Shown in pieces: positions 17,611 through 27,097 of a DNA stretch of 64,000 nucleotides. Source of the stretch: CAIMUS01 sp963708455 (lineage in GTDB: Bacteria; Pseudomonadota; Gammaproteobacteria; Competibacterales; Competibacteraceae). The notes under the pieces were generated by a model. That model was not told the DNA's origin. It did no database searches and saw only the letters and a list, made by a program, of their open reading frames with translations. The stretch spans positions 1,680,965-1,744,964 of the forward strand of contig CAVPSQ010000010.1 in assembly GCA_963708455.1 (NCBI GenBank). Reading direction: 5' to 3'. The stretch's first letter is position 1. Each line of letters starts with the position of its first letter. Made by a program: the position numbers and the translations under genes.

Positions 17611-18319
17611 GGCCCGTTTCCCGGCTGAGTGACTGAGGCAGCGCCGTCGTCGCCGTCCAGTGGGTATAGCCCAACTGCCGGCGCAACGCGCGCACGAGTA
17701 CTTCCTGAACGGCGTCCGGCGCGGCGCTTATCCCCAGATCGCGCAATTGCGTGACTGGCAAGCCGGGATAACCGCAGGGATTGATGCGCCGGAAAGGCTC
17801 CAGATTCATGGCGACGTTCAGGCTGAGACCGTGATAGCAACAGCCACGCCGCACCCGCAGGCCGAGGGCGGCGATTTTCGCCCCGTCCACGTAGACGCCG
17901 GGAGCTTCGGGACGCGCATAGCCCTGAATGCCGTAGCACGCCAGCAGCTCGAGTGCCGCCTGTTCCAGGATCGTGACCAACTGGCGTACTCCCAGTTGCG
18001 CCCGGCGCAGATCGACCAGCACATAAATCACTACCTGACCCGGCCCGTGATAGGTCACCTGACCGCCGCGATCCACCGGGATGACCGGGATGTCGCCCGG
18101 CGCCAGCAGATGTTCCGGCTTGCCGTTCATGCCCAAGGTAAACACCGGTGGGTGCTGCAGCGCCCACAATTCGTCCACGGTGGCGGCGTCACGGGTATCG
18201 GTAAAGGTCTGCATCGCCGCCAGCGCGGCTGCATAGTCGATTTGCCCTAAACGGCGGTCGATACAATGACGGGGCGCCGTTGCTGCTATAGGATTACAAG
18301 GCCACGAGGATGCGCTCAT
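17597..18319 (-). CDS. lipB: Octanoyltransferase
   Basis: Transfers octanoate from acyl carrier protein to lipoyl domains, the step before LipA. The motif RGGQVTYHGPGQVVIYVLVD (residues 84-103) is the family signature, with the catalytic Lys in PGVYVDGAKIAALGLRVRRG and the Cys-equivalent in NPCGYPGL. The ATG at 18319 lies inside the end of ybeD (26-nt overlap); a later start near CIDRRLGQIDYAAAL is possible because E. coli LipB begins closer to that segment. 240 residues. Confidence 0.96.
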   Translation of the reverse strand: MSASSWPCNPIAATAPRHCIDRRLGQIDYAAALAAMQTFTDTRDAATVDELWALQHPPVFTLGMNGKPEHLLAPGDIPVIPVDRGGQVTYHGPGQVVIYVLVDLRRAQLGVRQLVTILEQAALELLACYGIQGYARPEAPGVYVDGAKIAALGLRVRRGCCYHGLSLNVAMNLEPFRRINPCGYPGLPVTQLRDLGISAAPDAVQEVLVRALRRQLGYTHWTATTALPQSLSRETGHAYL

Positions 18320-18557
18320 GCCCGCTCAGTTCCTGATAAATAGCGTCCAACTGCTCGCGGCTGCGGGCGCGGATGGTCAGCGTGATCGACTGATAGCGGC
18401 CGTTGCGGCTGGCCTGCATACGCAGCGTGGCGAGGTCCAGATCGGGCGCATGGCGGCTGATGATGTCCGTCACCAGCGCCTGGAAATCGCCGCCGCTGGG
18501 TCCCATCGCCTTGATTGGAAAGTCGCAGGGAAACTGCAATAGAGAGGCAGCGTTCAT
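18294..18557 (-). CDS. ybeD: DUF493/YbeD regulatory protein
   Basis: Small 87-residue protein of the DUF493 family, usually found beside lipB. The pattern FPCDFPIKAMGPSG and YQSITLTIRARSREQLDAIY, ending in LSGHERILVAL, is the whole-family alignment. Its function is poorly known; an ACT-like fold has been reported for the family. Gene order dacA-aminotransferase-ybeD-lipB-lipA matches many gammaproteobacteria. Confidence 0.92.
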   Translation of the reverse strand: MNAASLLQFPCDFPIKAMGPSGGDFQALVTDIISRHAPDLDLATLRMQASRNGRYQSITLTIRARSREQLDAIYQELSGHERILVAL

Positions 18558-18590
18558 GACCGGTAGCCCGCCGACGGTAATAAAGAAGTC

Positions 18591-19463
18591 TCAGGCTAAG
18601 ACAACGGGACAGGTGGCTTGTTTATAGGCTTGATAGAGCGTCGTTATGCGCCGCCACAACGGACCCGGCGCACCGCTTCCCACCGGCTGCCCGTCCAGGG
18701 TGGTGACCGGAATGATTTCCTTGGTGGAACTGGTCAGCCAGATCTCGTCGGCGCCTGCCAGCAGCGCTGCCGGCAGATCCCGCTCTTCGCAGGGAATGCC
18801 GGCAGCCGCCGCCAACTCCAGCACCAGTTCACGGGTAATGCCCGGCAGAATGCGCCAGTCTTTTACAGCGGTCAGCAGCACCCCGTCGCGGACCAGGAAG
18901 ACATTGCTGGCGGACCCTTCAGTCAAGTAGCCATCCCGCACCAGGATGGCGTCGGCGGCGCCCTGCCGGACCGCCTGCTGCCGCGCCAGCACATTGGCCA
19001 GCAAGGCGATGCTTTTGATATGGCAGGCACCCCAGCGGATATCCGGACAGGTGATGGCGCCGATCCCCAGGCGGTAGATACTGTCCGGCAGAGGTTTGAG
19101 CGGCGTGGCCATGACGAATACGGTCGGGGCGGTGTCCGGCGGCGGGAAATTATGATCGCGCAAGGCCGGGGCGCCACGGGTGACTTGCAGATAGACGGCC
19201 AGGTCGCCGCCGCCGTTGCGCGTAACCAGTTCAGTCAGCAGCGTTTCCCAGCCGGCGGCTTCGAGCCCACTGTGCAGGTCAATGGCGGCCAGGCTGGCGG
19301 CCAGCCGCTGCACATGCCCGGCCAGCCGGAACAGCCGCCCGTGGTAGACGGGAATCACCTCGTAGACGCCGTCGGCGAGCAGAAATCCCCGATCCAGAGG
19401 CGAGATCCGGACCTCGGCCAGGGGCAGGAAAACACCGTTCAGGTAAGCGATGCTGGCAGACAT
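18591..19463 (-). CDS. Class IV aminotransferase, probable D-amino-acid transaminase
   Basis: PLP enzyme of the fold-type IV group. The frame is open up to 19595 but the protein begins at MSASIAYLNGVFLPLAEVRI (ATG 19463). Then comes SPLDRGFLLADGVYEVIPVY, typical of D-alanine transaminases. The PLP lysine is in DIRWGACHIKSIALLANV, and YLTEGSASNVFLVRDGVL is the conserved phosphate-binding part. About 290 residues. Its place beside dacA suggests supply of D-amino acids for peptidoglycan, but a 4-amino-4-deoxychorismate lyase or branched-chain activity cannot be excluded from sequence. Confidence 0.85.
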   Translation of the reverse strand: MSASIAYLNGVFLPLAEVRISPLDRGFLLADGVYEVIPVYHGRLFRLAGHVQRLAASLAAIDLHSGLEAAGWETLLTELVTRNGGGDLAVYLQVTRGAPALRDHNFPPPDTAPTVFVMATPLKPLPDSIYRLGIGAITCPDIRWGACHIKSIALLANVLARQQAVRQGAADAILVRDGYLTEGSASNVFLVRDGVLLTAVKDWRILPGITRELVLELAAAAGIPCEERDLPAALLAGADEIWLTSSTKEIIPVTTLDGQPVGSGAPGPLWRRITTLYQAYKQATCPVVLA

Positions 19464-19467
19464 CGGC

Positions 19468-20631
19468 TCACCAGTGGAACAGCCGCCAGAGCGGATACCA
19501 GAGGGTATCCCACAGGCGCCCGAAAAAACCGGCTTGGGGTACATCCTGCAAAGCCTCCAGGGGGACGGTTTGCAGCACTTTGTCGCCCTGGGCAACGGTA
19601 ATCTGTCCCAGGGGACTGCCTCTGCTCACCGGCGCCGTGAGCTTGCCCTTGTTTACCTCGAAGGCGGCTTTCACGTTCTGAAAGGTGCCTTTGGGGACGG
19701 TGACGAACAGAGTCGTGGTCACGCCGAGCGGCAACTGGTTCACGGTGCCCTTCCAGATCCGGGCCGTGGTCACGGCTTTGTCGGCCTCATAGATCGGCTC
19801 CGCTGCGTAGAAACTGAAACCGTAATTGAGCAACGACTGGGTGGCACTGACCCGCTCCTTTTCCGTTTTGGCGCCCAGCACCACGCTGATCAGACGGGTA
19901 TTGTCCCTTTTGGCGGACACGGTGAGACAGTAGCCGGCGGAATGGGTATGGCCGGTCTTGCCGCCATCCACCGAAGGATCCAGATCCAGCAGCCGGTTGC
20001 GGTTCTGCTGCTTGATCTTGTTGAAGGTGAATTCGCGCACCGAATAGCGCTTATAGTCCTCCGGAAAGTCCTTGATGATGGCGCGCAGCAGCAGGGCGAT
20101 ATCCTTCGCTGTGGTGTAGTGATTGGGATCGGGCAGGCCGCTGGAGTTGGTGAAATGGGTATCGACCATGCCTAAAGCGGCGGCTTGCTTGTTCATCAGT
20201 TCCACGAAGCTGCCTTCGCTACCGCCGACATATTCCGCCAGCGCTACCGTGGCGTCGTTGCCAGATTGCACGTCCATACCCATGATCAGATCCTCCACCG
20301 GCACCTGGCTGTTGATCGGCACGAACATCCGCGAGCCTTCCATGCGCCAGGCTTTCTCGCTGATGGACACCTGATCAGTCAGCTTGATGCGGTTTTCCTG
20401 GAGCGCTTGGTAAACCAGATAGCCGGTCATCAGCTTGGTGATGCTGGCGGGCTCCATGCGCACATCAGCGTTTTCCTGCCCCAGGATAGCGCCGCTGTAA
20501 AAATCCATCAGCACGTAAGCGCGCACCGGTACCTTGGGAGGAGGCGGGATTTCCACTGCCTGGGCCGGCATCCAGGCCAGACCGAACAGCAATAACGGCA
20601 CAAAAAAACGCAGCAGAATCGGATGTCTCAT
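19468..20631 (-). CDS. dacA: D-alanyl-D-alanine carboxypeptidase (PBP5/6 family)
   Basis: Trims the terminal D-Ala from peptidoglycan pentapeptides. A signal peptide is visible at the N-terminus (LRFFVPLLLFGLAWMPAQA). The active site motifs are ASITKLMTGYLVY (SxxK, near residue 64), VQSGNDATVALAEYV (SxN) and GGKTGHTHSAGYC (KTG). The C-terminal domain and an amphipathic tail (GFFGRLWDTLWYPLWRLFHW) should anchor it to the inner membrane. 387 residues is normal. It ends 4 nt before the aminotransferase start. Confidence 0.96.
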   Translation of the reverse strand: MRHPILLRFFVPLLLFGLAWMPAQAVEIPPPPKVPVRAYVLMDFYSGAILGQENADVRMEPASITKLMTGYLVYQALQENRIKLTDQVSISEKAWRMEGSRMFVPINSQVPVEDLIMGMDVQSGNDATVALAEYVGGSEGSFVELMNKQAAALGMVDTHFTNSSGLPDPNHYTTAKDIALLLRAIIKDFPEDYKRYSVREFTFNKIKQQNRNRLLDLDPSVDGGKTGHTHSAGYCLTVSAKRDNTRLISVVLGAKTEKERVSATQSLLNYGFSFYAAEPIYEADKAVTTARIWKGTVNQLPLGVTTTLFVTVPKGTFQNVKAAFEVNKGKLTAPVSRGSPLGQITVAQGDKVLQTVPLEALQDVPQAGFFGRLWDTLWYPLWRLFHW

Positions 20632-20675
20632 GGCTTAAAAGGATATTAGAGACTATGGAGGCGGTGAGGGGAAGG

Positions 20676-20701
20676 CCGTTCCCCTGTTTCCAGGGGAACG
20701 G
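20676..20701. other. Perfect 11-bp stem-loop between rlpA and dacA
   Basis: CCGTTCCCCTG and CAGGGGAACGG are separated by TTTC. No T-run follows on the minus strand, so it does not look like a full intrinsic terminator; it may stabilise or attenuate the transcript. Confidence 0.5.
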
Positions 20702-20716
20702 AAAATCGTAGCAGCG

Positions 20717-22438
20717 TCAATCGAGAACCACATGCGGAGCGGTGAAACCCAGACCGGCCAGCCGGCCCTTCAAACGACTGGCTTCGACCGGATCGTTGAG
20801 CGGCCCGACACGCACCGTATGCAGGTTGTTCCTGCCCGGATCGATGCGCACCTGGTAGCCCAGGGTCTTAGCCAAACGCTTACGCACTTCTTCGGCATTG
20901 CCGATCTGGCTGAAAGCACCTACCTGTAGATATATCTGACCGGAGGCGTCAGCCGCCTGCGTCCCCGGCCGCTGTCCTTTGACTGAAGTCGCCGCCCGTT
21001 CCTTGATCGGCATCTTGTCGGCGGGTTTGGCGGACGCCAACACCAACTGACTATCCTTGCCCTTGGCGGCGACAATGTCAGCCTTGCTGGGCCTGGACGG
21101 GCGCGCATTCACCTTGACTTCCTCCGGCGCTGCCGCCGCCATACGCACGTTCTGAGCTTCCTTGGCTGGCTGAACCGGGGCTGGTTTAGCGCGGGTTACC
21201 GGCGGCTGGCGGACCGCGGCTTCACGCTGGATTTCAGCCGGCCGGGCAGGCGCTGCGGTAACCGCCGGCGCCGGATGTTGGAAGCGGCGCCAATCGGCTG
21301 GCGGCGCTGCCGGAGTCTCCACCCGCGCCGTTGCAGTAGCTACAGGGGCGAGCACAGCCAGCTGCACGCTATGCTCGGCCGGGCGGACGGGAGCCGTGGG
21401 CCGGAGTGTCGGAGCGGTCGTCAGAACCGGCGCGGCGACCGCGTTCTGCAGCGGCCGGTCTGGCACCGGAATCGGACTGCTACCGGTATCGGCCAACTGG
21501 CTGGAGGCGGCGAAAGCTTCCCGCCCGTCCGGGATCGCCGGCCGGGCCGCAGCAGCAGTCACCACCGGGGACGGCGGCGCAACCGAGGCCGCCCTAACCG
21601 GGTCAGCCAGGGCGCTGTTGAAGCTGGTGTTGACCCTGAGCGGAGCGGCCGGGACAGCCCGGCGCTCTGAGTTAAGCAATTGATTGGCAGAAGAAAATGA
21701 CTCCCGTTCCACCAGCGTCGGCGAACCGCTCGGCAGCGACGCAGCCGGCGCGACAGCCGGCCGGCTGTTGGCCGCCACCGGCGTCGGACGCGGCGCGGTT
21801 CTGGCTGGCTGGGTAAAGGCATAGGCCGGCCGGTTGGCGGCGGCGGCGCCCTGGCCGGTTTTCGCGAGTCTGGTATCGGGTTGGAATCCGGGCAGGTATT
21901 GATACGGCGCCAGCGCCTCAACCTCCACATAGGCCGTTCCCTGTTGCAGCATATCCAGCTTGGCAGCGGCACCGTAGGACAGATCGATCACACGGTCGCC
22001 GACAAAGGGGCCGCGGTCGTCGACTTTGACTATTATGCTGCGGCCGTTGCTCAGATCGAGTGACCCGGGCATAGGTGGGGATCGGCAGGTTCTTGTGCGC
22101 GGCCGACACGCCGTACATGTTGTAGCGGTCACCGCTGGAGGTCTTTCTGCCATGAAAGCCGGGACCGTACCAGGAGGCAAGGCCGCGCTGACGGTAGCCA
22201 GCGCTGCTGCCCATCACGTAATAGCGCTTACCGAACACCACATAGGATGGGGAATTGCCGGTGCGGCTGGGGAGCTCCCGTCTGGGTGTTATCTGCCCGC
22301 CGCCGGGCTGGACGCCGACGGTGGTGTCGGTAGAACCCCGTTCTCCTGAGAACGCGGCGGCGCTGTGCTGCAACCGGCGAATACACCGATTACCAGGGTT
22401 CCCAACAGCGCGTTTCTAACAGCTTTTGCTTGCATCAT
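20717..22438 (-). CDS. rlpA: RlpA septal lytic transglycosylase lipoprotein, two frameshifts
   Basis: Outer-membrane lipoprotein that cleaves denuded glycan strands at the septum. It starts MMQAKAVRNALLGTLVIGVF with lipobox FAGC. The double-psi barrel follows in a second frame: RGLASWYGPGFHGRKTSSGD and MYGVSAAHKNLPIPTYARVT. A third frame continues LSNGRSIIVKVDDRGPF and runs to the C-terminal SPOR domain (QIYLQVGAFSQIGNAEEVRK to the stop). The breaks lie near 22270-22345 and at about 22065. The middle, roughly 250 residues, is Pro/Ala-rich and much longer than in E. coli. Conserved motifs remain intact in pieces, so the breaks may be sequencing errors. Confidence 0.88.
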
Positions 22439-22502
22439 TCCCCCTCTATTCACCACGATTGCAACTCTTCGTTGCAAAGGCCTACAGGAATATCGCTCAT
22501 GC

Positions 22503-23579
22503 CTACCCGTTTTCCCTGATGGTTCGACTGAGTTGATAGACAGCCATGGCATAAAGCGGGCTTTGATTATAACGCGTGATTACATAGAAATTGTCAAACC
22601 CAAGCCAATATTCTGGACTATAACTCCCATCGAATTCCAGGAGTATCGCTTTCTGTTCATCGCTGACGGCGCTGGACGGGATGACGCCCCGCTGCCGGAA
22701 ACTGGCCACGGTGCGCGCGGGCGGCTGCGCTTTACGGCTGACCAGGTCGCCATAGTACGCGCCCCCCACGGCGGCGCGCACGGTGACCGGTTCGCCGCGC
22801 TGCCAGCGGTGCTTGCTTAAATAGTTGGCTACACTGCCGATGGCGTCCACCGGGTTAGTCCATAAATTCCGCTGGCCATCGCCGTCGAAATCGACGGCGT
22901 AGTTCAAATAGCTGCCGGGCATGAACTGCCCCAGTCCCATGGCGCCGGCATAGGAGCCTTTTACGGCCATGGGATCGATGCCTTCCTCGCGGGTCAGCAG
23001 CAGGTAATTTTCCAGTTCCTTGCGGAAATAGGGGGCACGGCGAGGATAGTCGAAAGCCAGCGTGGCCAGGGCTTCCAGGACATTGTATTTGCCGGTGTTC
23101 TTACCGTAGGAGGTCTCCACCCCGATGATCGCGACGACGATTTCGGCCGGCACGCCGTAAACCTGTTCGGCACGCACCAGCGCCTGCCGATGGGTTTGCC
23201 AGAACTGCACGCCACCCTGCACCCGTTGCGGAGTCAGGAAGATTTGGCGGTAGGCGTACCAGGGTTTGGCTTCGGCGGGACGGTTCATCGCTTGGATGAT
23301 GGAGGGCTGGGTGCGGGCCCGGCTGAAGGTGGCGTACAACTGGTTGCTGTCGAAACCGCGGCGGGCGACCAGGTCGCGGATGAACGCCTGCACCTCGGCA
23401 CGCTCCGCCAGGGGACCGCCACTGGGCGCGACCGGCGGCGCGCTCGGCGCCGCCGGCGTGGCGGGCACCGGCTGGGATGGTTCCGTACCGGCACGCTGGT
23501 CGACTGGCGCCGGTCGCTGCGGCGCGCTGCTGCAGGCGCCAAGCGCCAGCAGGGTGAGCATCACGGAAAGTTTTTTCAT
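22503..23579 (-). CDS. mltB: Membrane-bound lytic murein transglycosylase B
   Basis: Lipoprotein that cleaves peptidoglycan glycan strands. The N-terminus MKKLSVMLTLLALGACSSAP has a lipobox (LGAC). The catalytic glutamate is in VAIIGVETSYGKNTGKYNVL, and GSYAGAMGLGQFMPGSYLNY and DFDGDGQRNLWTNPVDAIGS are standard for the SltB/MltB family. A Pro/Ala-rich linker of about 30 residues precedes the domain. 358 residues, normal length. It lies 33 nt after rodA. Confidence 0.96.
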   Translation of the reverse strand: MKKLSVMLTLLALGACSSAPQRPAPVDQRAGTEPSQPVPATPAAPSAPPVAPSGGPLAERAEVQAFIRDLVARRGFDSNQLYATFSRARTQPSIIQAMNRPAEAKPWYAYRQIFLTPQRVQGGVQFWQTHRQALVRAEQVYGVPAEIVVAIIGVETSYGKNTGKYNVLEALATLAFDYPRRAPYFRKELENYLLLTREEGIDPMAVKGSYAGAMGLGQFMPGSYLNYAVDFDGDGQRNLWTNPVDAIGSVANYLSKHRWQRGEPVTVRAAVGGAYYGDLVSRKAQPPARTVASFRQRGVIPSSAVSDEQKAILLEFDGSYSPEYWLGFDNFYVITRYNQSPLYAMAVYQLSRTIRENG

Positions 23580-23612
23580 AGATCCTTACTGCTGCCTTGG
23601 TAAAGCGGTTGT

Positions 23613-24749
23613 TCAATAAAGCGTGACTTTGCGCCGCGCAGAGATGTTCATCAGCATACCGAATCCCGCCATGATCGTCACCAACGATGAGCCGCCGTAG
23701 CTGATCAGGGGCAGGGGCAGCCCCACTACCGGCAACAGGCCACACACCATCCCGGCGTTGACGAATACGTAGACGAAAAAAGTCAGCGCCAGGCTGCCCA
23801 CCAGCAGCCGCTCGTAGGTGGTCGGCGCCTGCACTGCCATGTACAGACAGCGGGCGATGATGAAGAAATACAGCGCCAACAGGGCACACAGGCCCAGCAG
23901 TCCGAATTCCTCCGCATAGACAGCCAGGATGAAATCGGTAGCGCTTTCGGGTAGAAAATCAAGATGGGCCTGGGTGCTGTTCAGCCAGCCTTTGCCGTAC
24001 AGCCCGCCGGAGCCGATGGCGATCTGCGACTGGATGATGTGATAGCCCGACCCCAACGGATCGGACTGCGGATCGAGAAAGGTCCAGATGCGCTGACGCT
24101 GATAGTCGTGCAGGCCAAAGCGCCAGACCAAGGGCAGCCCGGCGGCCAGCGCGCCGCCCAGTCCCACAATAATCGTCCAGCTCAGGCCGCCGAGGAACAG
24201 CGCGAAGACCCCGGCACAGCCCACCAGCAGGGCGGTGCCCAGATCGGGTTGCCGGGCGATCAGCAGCACGGGCGCCAGCACGATCAGGACGCCGACCGCG
24301 AGCGCGCCGAGGCGCGGCGGCAACGGGCGGTCGGCGAAATGCCAGGCCAGCATCATGGGCACGGCCAGCCGCATGATCTCCGACGGCTGAAAACGTAACA
24401 GACCCAGATCCAGCCAGCGGCGCGCGCCTTTGGATACATCGCCTATCAGCAGCACGCCAATGAGCAGCACCAGTCCGCCGCCGTACAACCAGGGAGTCCA
24501 CTGACGCAGGTGGCGGGACGGGATCTGCGCCAGACCGGCCAGAATCAGGAAGCCCAATGCCAGCCGCCACGCCTGCCGCAGCACCAGCTCCAGGTCCGCC
24601 CGACCGGCGCTGTAGAGGATGGTCAGCCCCAGGCCCGCCACGATCAGCAAGGCGAACAGCAGCGGCGCATCCAGGTGGTGGCGCTCCAGCAGGCCGCGTT
24701 CGTCGGCTGCCTGGACAGCCCCCAGGGGGTCGGACCAGGCCGCTTTCAT
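23613..24749 (-). CDS. rodA: RodA, SEDS peptidoglycan glycosyltransferase
   Basis: Polytopic membrane enzyme that polymerises glycan during cylinder elongation together with PBP2. About ten hydrophobic segments are visible over 378 residues. Family motifs: GARRWLDLGLLRFQPSEIMR, LIARQPDLGTALLVGCAG with the conserved Asp, GLYGKGWLNSTQAHLDFLPE and GLPLPLISYGGSSLVTIMAG. The start overlaps the mrdA stop by 4 nt, the usual PBP2-RodA coupling. Confidence 0.97.
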   Translation of the reverse strand: MKAAWSDPLGAVQAADERGLLERHHLDAPLLFALLIVAGLGLTILYSAGRADLELVLRQAWRLALGFLILAGLAQIPSRHLRQWTPWLYGGGLVLLIGVLLIGDVSKGARRWLDLGLLRFQPSEIMRLAVPMMLAWHFADRPLPPRLGALAVGVLIVLAPVLLIARQPDLGTALLVGCAGVFALFLGGLSWTIIVGLGGALAAGLPLVWRFGLHDYQRQRIWTFLDPQSDPLGSGYHIIQSQIAIGSGGLYGKGWLNSTQAHLDFLPESATDFILAVYAEEFGLLGLCALLALYFFIIARCLYMAVQAPTTYERLLVGSLALTFFVYVFVNAGMVCGLLPVVGLPLPLISYGGSSLVTIMAGFGMLMNISARRKVTLY

Positions 24750-26608
24750 GGGTTATTATTCAGCAGGTAAGCATCCAGCACCTGGCGGGCGATCGGTGCC
24801 GCCGTGGCACTGCCGCCGCCGCCGTGTTCGGCGATGACGGCGATCGCGATGCGGGGGTCCTCCGCCGGCGCGAAGGCGATGAACAGGGCATGATCATGCA
24901 GGTTCTTGGCCAGCCGCTTGGCGTTGTACTTCTGATTGCGATCCAGTGAGAACACCTGCGCCGTGCCGGTTTTGCCGGCGATGGTGTAGGGCGCTCCGCC
25001 GATTTTGGCGGCCGTGCCCCCTTTGACGACGTGGATCATGCCGGCGATCACCGCATCCCAGTGGCGCCCCTCCTTGATCGGCAGTGGCGGCAGAACGCGG
25101 GGCACTTCCGGCTGGACAGCGTCGCTGCTCTGTTCCTGGGTGGCATGCAGCAGGCGCGGCTGGAAATGCCGGCCATGCTGCGCCAGCGTGGCGGTCGCGC
25201 TGGCCAGTTGCAAAGGCGTGGTCTGCATATAGCCCTGGCCAATGCCGATATTCAGGGTTTCGCCGCCGTACCACGGCTGTTTAAAGCGGGTTTGCTTCCA
25301 CTGCTGCGACGGCATCAAGCCGGGGTTTTCCGCGGTCAGATCGACCCCGGTCTTTTCTCCCAGGCTGAACAAGGTCAGATAATCGTGCAGGCGGTCTATC
25401 CCCAGCAGTCTGGCGACATTGTAGAAATAGACATCGCAGGATTGGCTGATACCCCGGTCCAGGCTGACGCCGCCATGACCGCTGTGTTTCCAGCAGCGGA
25501 ACAGATGCGCTTCTCCCGCCAGATGATAGGCGCCACCGCAGTTGAAGGCGGTGCGGCTGGTGATGACGCCGTTTTCCAGGGCGGCCAGCGCCACAAACGG
25601 CTTGATGGTGGAGCCGGGCGGATAGATGCCGCGCAGGGCGCGGTTGTAGAGCGGCCGGTCGGGCGATGTGCTGAGCGCCTTATAGCGGGCGCTGTCGATG
25701 CCATTGACGAAAGGGTTGGGATCGTAGACCGGCATGCTGACCAGCGCCAGGATTTCACCGTTGCGGGGATCGAGGGCGACCAGAGCGCCGTTGTGGCCCG
25801 CCAGCGCCTGCTCCGCCAGTGCCTGGAGGCGGATATCGAGGCTGAGATAAATGTTCTTGCCGGGCGTCGGCGGCACCTGTTGCAACAGGCGCAGGGTCCG
25901 TCCCTGAGCGTTGGTTTCCACCTGCTGATAGCCAGCCTGGCCGCGCAGCAGCGCTTCGTAGGAGCGCTCCACCCCGGCCTTGCCGATGTGGGTGATGCCG
26001 GCGTACTGGGCAGAGTCGATGCGTTGCAGTTCGGCTTCATCGATGCGGCCGACGTAGCCGATGGCATGGACCGCCTGGGAACCCAGCGGATAATACCGGT
26101 TTAGATCCGCCATGATGTCCACGCCAGGAAAGCGATACAGATCGACGGCCAGGCGGGCGACTTCCTCATCGCTCAGATTGAAGCGCAACGGCACGCCGCT
26201 ATTGGGCGGACTGCGCCGGACCAGCCGCTGGAAGCGCGCCAGATCCTGGTCGCTCAGCGCGATGCGCTGTTGCAACTGCGCCAGCATGGTGTCCAGGTCT
26301 CCGGCATCGGCGGGGGTGACTTCCAGATGGCGCGAGGACAGGTTATCGGCCAGCAGTACGCCGTTGCGGTCGAAAATGCGGCCCCGCGTGGGCGGCAGCG
26401 GTTTCAGCCTGACCCGGTTGTTGTCGGACAGGCTGGCGAAGCGCTCGTGGTTGATAACCTGCAGATAGGCCATGCGGCCGGTCAGCGCCAGCATGCCACC
26501 CAGCACCAGCACCAGGGCGAACAGGGCGCGCCGGTAAAACAGCCGCTTCTCGGCCACCGGGTCTTTCAGCCGGGTTCCGGTGGCGACGGGCTGGCGCAGC
26601 CGATGCAT
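24746..26608 (-). CDS. mrdA: Penicillin-binding protein 2
   Basis: Class B transpeptidase of the elongasome, partner of RodA. One N-terminal membrane segment (RRALFALVLVLGGMLALTGR) is followed by the pedestal domain (SSRHLEVTPAD, VERSYEALLRGQAGYQQVE). Transpeptidase motifs: PPGSTIKPFVALAALENG (SxxK), SQSCDVYFYNVARLLGI (SxN-equivalent, here SCD) and IAGKTGTAQVFSL (KTG). 620 residues. mreD lies just upstream with a 3-nt gap. Confidence 0.97.
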   Translation of the reverse strand: MHRLRQPVATGTRLKDPVAEKRLFYRRALFALVLVLGGMLALTGRMAYLQVINHERFASLSDNNRVRLKPLPPTRGRIFDRNGVLLADNLSSRHLEVTPADAGDLDTMLAQLQQRIALSDQDLARFQRLVRRSPPNSGVPLRFNLSDEEVARLAVDLYRFPGVDIMADLNRYYPLGSQAVHAIGYVGRIDEAELQRIDSAQYAGITHIGKAGVERSYEALLRGQAGYQQVETNAQGRTLRLLQQVPPTPGKNIYLSLDIRLQALAEQALAGHNGALVALDPRNGEILALVSMPVYDPNPFVNGIDSARYKALSTSPDRPLYNRALRGIYPPGSTIKPFVALAALENGVITSRTAFNCGGAYHLAGEAHLFRCWKHSGHGGVSLDRGISQSCDVYFYNVARLLGIDRLHDYLTLFSLGEKTGVDLTAENPGLMPSQQWKQTRFKQPWYGGETLNIGIGQGYMQTTPLQLASATATLAQHGRHFQPRLLHATQEQSSDAVQPEVPRVLPPLPIKEGRHWDAVIAGMIHVVKGGTAAKIGGAPYTIAGKTGTAQVFSLDRNQKYNAKRLAKNLHDHALFIAFAPAEDPRIAIAVIAEHGGGGSATAAPIARQVLDAYLLNNNP

Positions 26609-26611
26609 CGG

Positions 26612-27097
26612 CTACACCACCTGAAAGCGCCGGCTCAGGTCGCCCAGCACGATGGTTATCCAGGGCCACAGCAGCATCCCGCTGACCGCCGGCGCCAGAT
26701 ACCACAGGTCGCGTGGCGGATAACCGCTGATGCCGTCCACCCAGAATACCAGCACCTGATTGATGAACAGCAGTCCCAGCACGGCCAGCGACTGTTGCCA
26801 CAGGGGGAACAACCGCAGGCGGCGGTGTGTCTTCAAGGTAATGAAGGCCACGATCACCAGCGCCAGAGCGTGCTGACCGAGCAAGGCGCCGTGGGAGACG
26901 TCCAGCAGCAGGCCCAGTACCCAGGCGCTCCCCATGCCCACTCGCGGCGACAGGAACAGGCACCAGTAAACCAGCGCCAGGCACACCCAGTCAGGCTGCA
27001 ATACGGCGATCCGGGGCGGCAGCGGCATACTGTTCAAGACCAGCGCGAGTACCAAGCTGCCCACGATCAGCCAGCCACCCGCATGACGGGTCCTCAT
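26612..27097 (-). CDS. mreD: MreD rod-shape membrane protein
   Basis: Small polytopic protein of the elongasome, 161 residues with five or six hydrophobic segments. GMGSAWVLGLLLDVSHGALLGQHAL is the recognisable MreD core, and IAVLQPDWVCLALVYW the N-terminal part. It overlaps mreC by 4 nt. The order mreB-mreC-mreD-mrdA-rodA makes the assignment firm even though MreD is poorly conserved. Confidence 0.94.
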   Translation of the reverse strand: MRTRHAGGWLIVGSLVLALVLNSMPLPPRIAVLQPDWVCLALVYWCLFLSPRVGMGSAWVLGLLLDVSHGALLGQHALALVIVAFITLKTHRRLRLFPLWQQSLAVLGLLFINQVLVFWVDGISGYPPRDLWYLAPAVSGMLLWPWITIVLGDLSRRFQVV

